In this document: positions 6,426 to 9,256 of the stretch, one piece after another
Layout: every line of letters begins with the position of its first letter
Numbering within the stretch: position 1 is the stretch's first letter
NCBI GenBank assembly: GCA_051881655.1
Contig: JBJEQH010000169.1
Location: forward strand, 1 to 9,256
Origin: Heritagella sp051881655
GTDB lineage: Bacteria > Bacillota > Clostridia > Oscillospirales > Acutalibacteraceae
Direction: 5' to 3'
DNA: 9,256 nt
Program-made: the position numbers and the translations under genes
The notes under the pieces: generated by a model
The model's input: the letters and a program-made list of their open reading frames with translations, nothing else
The model's database searches: none
Told to the model about the DNA's origin: nothing

Positions 6426-6980
6426 ATGAGTTTGAATGAGAAGCACGGGGGAAAAAGCCGCGTGCAGTTTTTGACCGCCGCCGCCGTGATCGCCGCCATG
6501 TACGCGGTACTGACCTATGTGGCGGGGCTGATGAATCTGGCCTACGGACCGGTGCAGTTCCGGTTTTCCGAGGCGCTGACGGTGCTGCCGGTGTTCACCG
6601 GCGCCGCCATACCGGGCCTGTCGCTGGGGTGTTTCCTGGCGAATCTGGGCAGCCCGCTGGGTGTGGTGGACTGGGTATTCGGCACGCTGGCAACGCTGCT
6701 GGCCGCCGTGCTGACGCGCGCCGTGCGCAAAGTCCGGGTGAAGGGGCTGCCGGTTCTGGCGCCACTGCCGCCGGTGCTGTGCAATGCCGTGATCATCGGG
6801 ATTGAAATTGTGTGCTTAAGCGATGCCGGGGCTTTCCAGCTCTCCAACTTTTCGCTGTCCGCTTTCTGGCCGGCGGCGCTGTCGGTGGGGCTGGGCGAAT
6901 TGGTTGTCTGCTATGTTTTGGGCCTGCCGCTGATGTGGCTGATGGAGAAATCGGGGGCCGCCGGGAAAATTTTTAAATAA
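6426..6980 (+). CDS. queT: QueT, queuosine-precursor ECF transporter S component
   Basis: A 184-residue, very hydrophobic membrane protein with five to six TM helices, the size of QueT proteins. Family landmarks are VQFRFSEALTVLPVFT (43-58), CFLANLGSPLGVVDWVFGT (69-87), PPVLCNAVIIGIE (115-127) and GLGELVVCYVLGLPL (155-169). QueT binds a 7-deazaguanine precursor of queuosine (preQ1 or preQ0) and works with the shared ECF energising module (EcfA, EcfA', EcfT), which is not in this window. I chose ATG 6426 over the in-frame ATG 6420 because GGAGG (6413-6417) is 8 nt from 6426 but only 2 nt from 6420. A preQ1-I riboswitch candidate lies immediately upstream, independent support for the assignment. 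trkH follows after 33 nt and is probably on the same transcript. Confidence 0.93.
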   Translation: MSLNEKHGGKSRVQFLTAAAVIAAMYAVLTYVAGLMNLAYGPVQFRFSEALTVLPVFTGAAIPGLSLGCFLANLGSPLGVVDWVFGTLATLLAAVLTRAVRKVRVKGLPVLAPLPPVLCNAVIIGIEIVCLSDAGAFQLSNFSLSAFWPAALSVGLGELVVCYVLGLPLMWLMEKSGAAGKIFK

Positions 6981-6988
6981 AGGGCCTG

Positions 6989-7008
6989 CCGCCGTTTCCG
7001 ACCGGCGG
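6989..7008 (+). other. GC hairpin in the queT-trkH gap
   Basis: CCGCCG (6989-6994) pairs with CGGCGG (7003-7008) around the loop TTTCCGAC. It has no T-run, so it is not a standard terminator. Its 3' arm contains the only Shine-Dalgarno-like bases (GGCGGGA) ahead of ATG 7014, so it could limit ribosome access there. Confidence 0.5.
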
Positions 7009-7013
7009 GATTT

Positions 7014-8432
7014 ATGAAGAAAGAAGGGCGTTTTGTGGGACAGGAAACGAGAGCCAGAAGGGTGGCCGCGGGTTTTTTGAAAAAGAAAAAACATGTTGCA
7101 CCGGTGCGCCTGATTGTCGTCAGTTTTCTGATTTTGATCCTGGGGGGGACCCTCCTTTTGTGCCTGCCGGTTTCCTCCTGGAACGGCCGCTTTACGCCCA
7201 TTTGGGATTCGTTTTTTACGGCGACCTCGGCCACCTGTGTGACGGGACTGGCCGTCTATGATACGTATACGCACTTCAACTATTTCGGACAGGGTGTGAT
7301 CCTGCTGCTGATCCAGGTGGGCGGCCTGGGCTTTGCCACCATGGCCACCGGCTTTTCCGTGCTGCTGCGGCGCCGGCTGGGGCTGCGGGAGCTGCTGCTG
7401 GCCAGTGAGAGTGCCAGTGGGGACAGTCTGGATATCGCCCGGCTGCTGCGGGTGGTGCTCAGCTTTACCTTTGCCTGTGAAACGGCCGGCACGCTGCTGC
7501 TGCTCATCCGCTTTCTGCCCGCTTATGGCGTATTGGGAATCTGGCTGGCCATTTTCCACAGCGTATCCGCTTTCTGCAATGCGGGCTTTGACCTGATGGG
7601 GGTTACAAGCCCCGGCGCCGGTATGACCCTTTTTGCGGGGGATCCGCTGGTCTGCCTGACGCTGGCCACGCTGATTATCATCGGCGGCATCGGCTTTGTG
7701 GTAATCAGCGACGTGTATGTCAGCCGGCTGCGGCCGCTGCTGCGCCGGGAAAAGCGGGTGGCCCTGAACTATCACTCGGTGCTGTGCCTGTGGGGCAGCG
7801 CGGTGCTGCTGCTCAGCGGGACGGTGGCCTTCTTTGTGTGTGAGTACGCGAACACCCTGCAGGGCATGAATTTCTGGGAAAAGCTCAACACCGCGTTTTT
7901 CCAGTCCACTTCGGCCCGCACGGCGGGGTTTGCCTCGGTGAATATCGGGGAAGAGAGCAACATCACCAAGCTGTTCACGATCCTTCTGATGCTGATCGGC
8001 GCCTGCCCCGGTTCCACCGGCGGCGGGATTAAAATTACCACCGCGGTGGTGCTGGTCAGCACGGTGGTGTGTACCCTGCGCGGAAGGGACGAGGCCGCTT
8101 TCCGCCGGCGTCATTTTTCCCGGGTATCGGTTTACCGCGCTTTTACCGTGATGGCCAGCGCCTGTGTGCTGCTGTTTCTGGCGACCTGCGCCCTGATGGC
8201 CCTCAATGAGGAGATCAGCGGGATTGACGTGCTGTTCGAGACGGTCTCGGCCTTTGCCACGGTGGGTCTCTCCTCGGTGGGAACGGTCTCTTTTGGCGTG
8301 GGAAGCCGGATGATCCTGTGCGTGCTGATGTTCGTGGGAAGAGTGGGGCCGCTGTCGCTGTTCATGGCCTTTACCCGTCAGCCCCGCCGCAGCAATCTGA
8401 TTCTGCCGGAGGGCAAACTGATTATCGGATAA
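7014..8432 (+). CDS. trkH: TrkH/KtrB-family potassium uptake protein, membrane subunit
   Basis: A 472-residue K+ (or Na+/K+) channel-like transporter of the Trk/Ktr/HKT superfamily, built from four TM-pore-TM repeats. Each pore loop keeps its filter glycine: ATCVTGL (73-79, Gly78), AFCNAGF (186-192, Gly191), ARTAGF (301-306, Gly305) and AFATVGLS (413-420, Gly418). The glycine-rich intramembrane gate loop ACPGSTGGGIK (330-340) and the conserved Arg443 in VGRVGPL are present. The length and basic cytosolic N-terminus resemble KtrB. Its RCK partner (TrkA/KtrA), normally needed for gating, is not next to it. ATG 7014 has a poor ribosome site inside a hairpin; an in-frame GTG at 7035 has AGAAGGG (7022-7028) 6 nt ahead and is a real alternative, giving 465 residues. 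It probably shares the queT transcript. Confidence 0.95.
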   Translation: MKKEGRFVGQETRARRVAAGFLKKKKHVAPVRLIVVSFLILILGGTLLLCLPVSSWNGRFTPIWDSFFTATSATCVTGLAVYDTYTHFNYFGQGVILLLIQVGGLGFATMATGFSVLLRRRLGLRELLLASESASGDSLDIARLLRVVLSFTFACETAGTLLLLIRFLPAYGVLGIWLAIFHSVSAFCNAGFDLMGVTSPGAGMTLFAGDPLVCLTLATLIIIGGIGFVVISDVYVSRLRPLLRREKRVALNYHSVLCLWGSAVLLLSGTVAFFVCEYANTLQGMNFWEKLNTAFFQSTSARTAGFASVNIGEESNITKLFTILLMLIGACPGSTGGGIKITTAVVLVSTVVCTLRGRDEAAFRRRHFSRVSVYRAFTVMASACVLLFLATCALMALNEEISGIDVLFETVSAFATVGLSSVGTVSFGVGSRMILCVLMFVGRVGPLSLFMAFTRQPRRSNLILPEGKLIIG

Positions 8433-8442
8433 ATACCGTTGA

Positions 8443-8474
8443 GTCCCCGCTTCGGCGGCATGGCAGACGGGGAC
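8443..8474 (+). repeat. Inverted repeat after trkH
   Basis: GTCCCCG (8443-8449) pairs with CGGGGAC (8468-8474) around an 18-nt loop, starting 11 nt after the trkH stop codon. The bases that follow are A-rich, not T-rich, so on the + strand it is not an intrinsic terminator by itself. It may protect the 3' end of the mRNA (inference). Confidence 0.55.
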
Positions 8475-8488
8475 AGAAAACGGAAATA

Positions 8489-8567
8489 CGGCGGCCGCCC
8501 GGCTGCACAAGGGGTTTGCGGTGAAAAAACCGAAATCCCTCTGTACCGGGCGGCCGCCGCGGTTTTT
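8489..8567 (+). terminator. Long Rho-independent terminator after trkH
   Basis: A perfect 14-bp GC stem joins CGGCGGCCGCCCGG (8489-8502) to 8546-8559. The 43-nt interior can extend the helix through AGGGGTTT (8510-8517) with AAATCCCT (8533-8540), including one G-T pair, and CGGT/ACCG (8519-8522 with 8529-8532). GCGG and five Ts (8563-8567) follow. The whole hairpin spans about 70 nt, unusually long. In the 365-base gap at 8433-8797 I find this, the smaller inverted repeat, a promoter and a leader, but no gene. Confidence 0.75.
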
Positions 8568-8623
8568 CCGTGTAACCTGCCTGAAAAGAACAAAGGAAAC
8601 TGCAGGAAAAAGGCAATTTTCGC

Positions 8624-8652
8624 TTTACAGAACGGGGAAAAAATGATACTAT
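8624..8652 (+). promoter_or_regulatory. Extended -10 promoter for pyruvate:ferredoxin oxidoreductase
   Basis: TTTACA (8624-8629), a 17-nt spacer, then TACTAT (8647-8652) preceded by TG at 8644-8645 (TGn extended -10). The predicted start near 8659 gives a leader of about 139 nt. Confidence 0.65.
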
Positions 8653-8658
8653 TAAGGC

Positions 8659-8797
8659 AAACGGGCGTATTGCGCCATTTTTCGTCTGCGCGTTGTCGGG
8701 CGTGTTTTATACCGAGAAAGAGCGGGGGAGGAAAAAGGGGACTGGCGTCCGAACATTCTTTGTTATTTTATTTTCCGTAAAAGGAGGAAATACTTCC
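8659..8797 (+). promoter_or_regulatory. Long 5' leader of pyruvate:ferredoxin oxidoreductase
   Basis: About 139 nt separate the predicted transcription start from the ATG. A short hairpin, GGCG/CGCC (8664-8667 with 8673-8676), is followed by ATTTTT, resembling a very weak early terminator. A T-rich stretch (8757-8774) precedes the strong ribosome site AAGGAGG (8781-8787). I recognise no riboswitch class, and no open frame with a ribosome site. Confidence 0.35.
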
Positions 8798-9256
8798 ATG
8801 GTAGTAAGATCCAAGAAGAGTATGGATGGCAATACCGCTGCGGCGCATGTAGCTTATGCGTTTACCGAAGTGGCGGCTATTTACCCCATCACTCCGTCCA
8901 GCCCCATGGCTGACTATGTGGACCAGTGGTCCGCAGCCGGCCAGAAGAACATTTTCGGTGACACGGTCCATGTTATGGAGATGCAGTCCGAAGCCGGTGC
9001 GGCCGGTGCGGTTCACGGCTCTCTGGCGGCCGGCGCTCTGACCACGACCTTCACGGCTTCGCAGGGCCTGCTGCTGATGATCCCCAACATGTACAAGATC
9101 GCCGGCGAGCTGCTGCCCAGCGTGTTCCATGTATCGGCCCGCTGCGTTGCCAGCCATGCGCTGAACATCTTCGGCGATCACTCCGACGTGTATGCCTGCC
9201 GTCAGACCGGTTTCGCCATGCTGGCTGAGACCAACCCGCAGGAAGTTATGGATCTG
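8798..9256 (+). CDS. nifJ: Pyruvate:ferredoxin (flavodoxin) oxidoreductase, N-terminal part, cut by window end
   Basis: The first 153 residues of an enzyme usually near 1,170-1,200 residues long. It oxidises pyruvate with CoA to acetyl-CoA and CO2, passing electrons to ferredoxin, a central step of clostridial fermentation in the cytosol. ATG 8798 has a strong AAGGAGG (8781-8787) 10 nt ahead. The N-terminal domain I is clear: YPITPSSPMAD (29-39) with pyruvate-contacting Thr32, EMQSEAGAAGAVHGSLAAGA (61-80) with Glu65 expected to contact the thiamine diphosphate ring, TASQGLLLMIPNMYKIAGE (86-104), and SARCVASHALNIFGDHSD (113-130) with Arg115 expected to bind pyruvate. These positions are one residue off those known for the Desulfovibrio africanus enzyme (recalled). 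The Fe-S and later domains lie outside the window. Its codons are strongly biased, as expected for a highly expressed gene. Confidence 0.97.
   Translation, partial: MVVRSKKSMDGNTAAAHVAYAFTEVAAIYPITPSSPMADYVDQWSAAGQKNIFGDTVHVMEMQSEAGAAGAVHGSLAAGALTTTFTASQGLLLMIPNMYKIAGELLPSVFHVSARCVASHALNIFGDHSDVYACRQTGFAMLAETNPQEVMDL

Noticed and set aside
8439..8780. 113-codon + strand open frame between trkH and the oxidoreductase gene
   Set aside because: It runs through the terminator hairpins and the next promoter, lacks a ribosome site and resembles no protein.
1..9256. CRISPR arrays, insertion sequences, tRNA or rRNA genes, toxin-antitoxin or defence modules
   Set aside because: Looked for on both strands; no spaced direct repeats, transposase motifs, tRNA cloverleaf or defence gene is visible.

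Overview
The window reads as a low-redundancy, GC-rich stretch of a Clostridia (Firmicutes) chromosome, most likely a gut anaerobe of the Oscillospiraceae/Ruminococcaceae type. This rests on the pyruvate:ferredoxin oxidoreductase, the EF-G2-type paralog, QueT, a KtrB/TrkH-type transporter, strong AGGAGG-type ribosome sites, TTGACA/TATAAT-like promoters and intrinsic terminators. The genus is inference. All seven genes lie on the + strand. I see no transposase, phage gene, CRISPR array, tRNA or rRNA.

Layout. (1) 2-1867: the 3' part, or nearly all, of a large membrane protein built like a P1B-type ATPase but with the catalytic motifs worn away. (2) 1960-2662: a monocistronic unit (promoter, GTG-started 170-residue two-TM protein of unknown function, terminator). 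(3) 2737-5025: promoter, leader of about 130 nt, a 690-residue EF-G paralog with altered GTPase motifs, terminator. (4) 5068-6302: promoter, M20-family metallopeptidase, terminator. (5) 6324-8567: promoter, a candidate preQ1-I riboswitch next to the Shine-Dalgarno, queT (queuosine-precursor ECF S component), then trkH/ktrB 33 nt later, closed by a very long GC-rich hairpin terminator. (6) 8624-end: extended -10 promoter, leader of about 140 nt and the first 153 residues of pyruvate:ferredoxin oxidoreductase, cut by the window edge.

Most units are separately promoted and terminated housekeeping functions: translation, peptide turnover, tRNA-modification precursor uptake, K+ uptake and pyruvate oxidation. 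They do not form one pathway. The most notable items are the P-type ATPase pseudoenzyme, the EF-G paralog with changed G3 and G4 motifs, and the preQ1 switch whose transcript may also carry an unrelated potassium transporter. I did not find a convincing novel multi-gene system.
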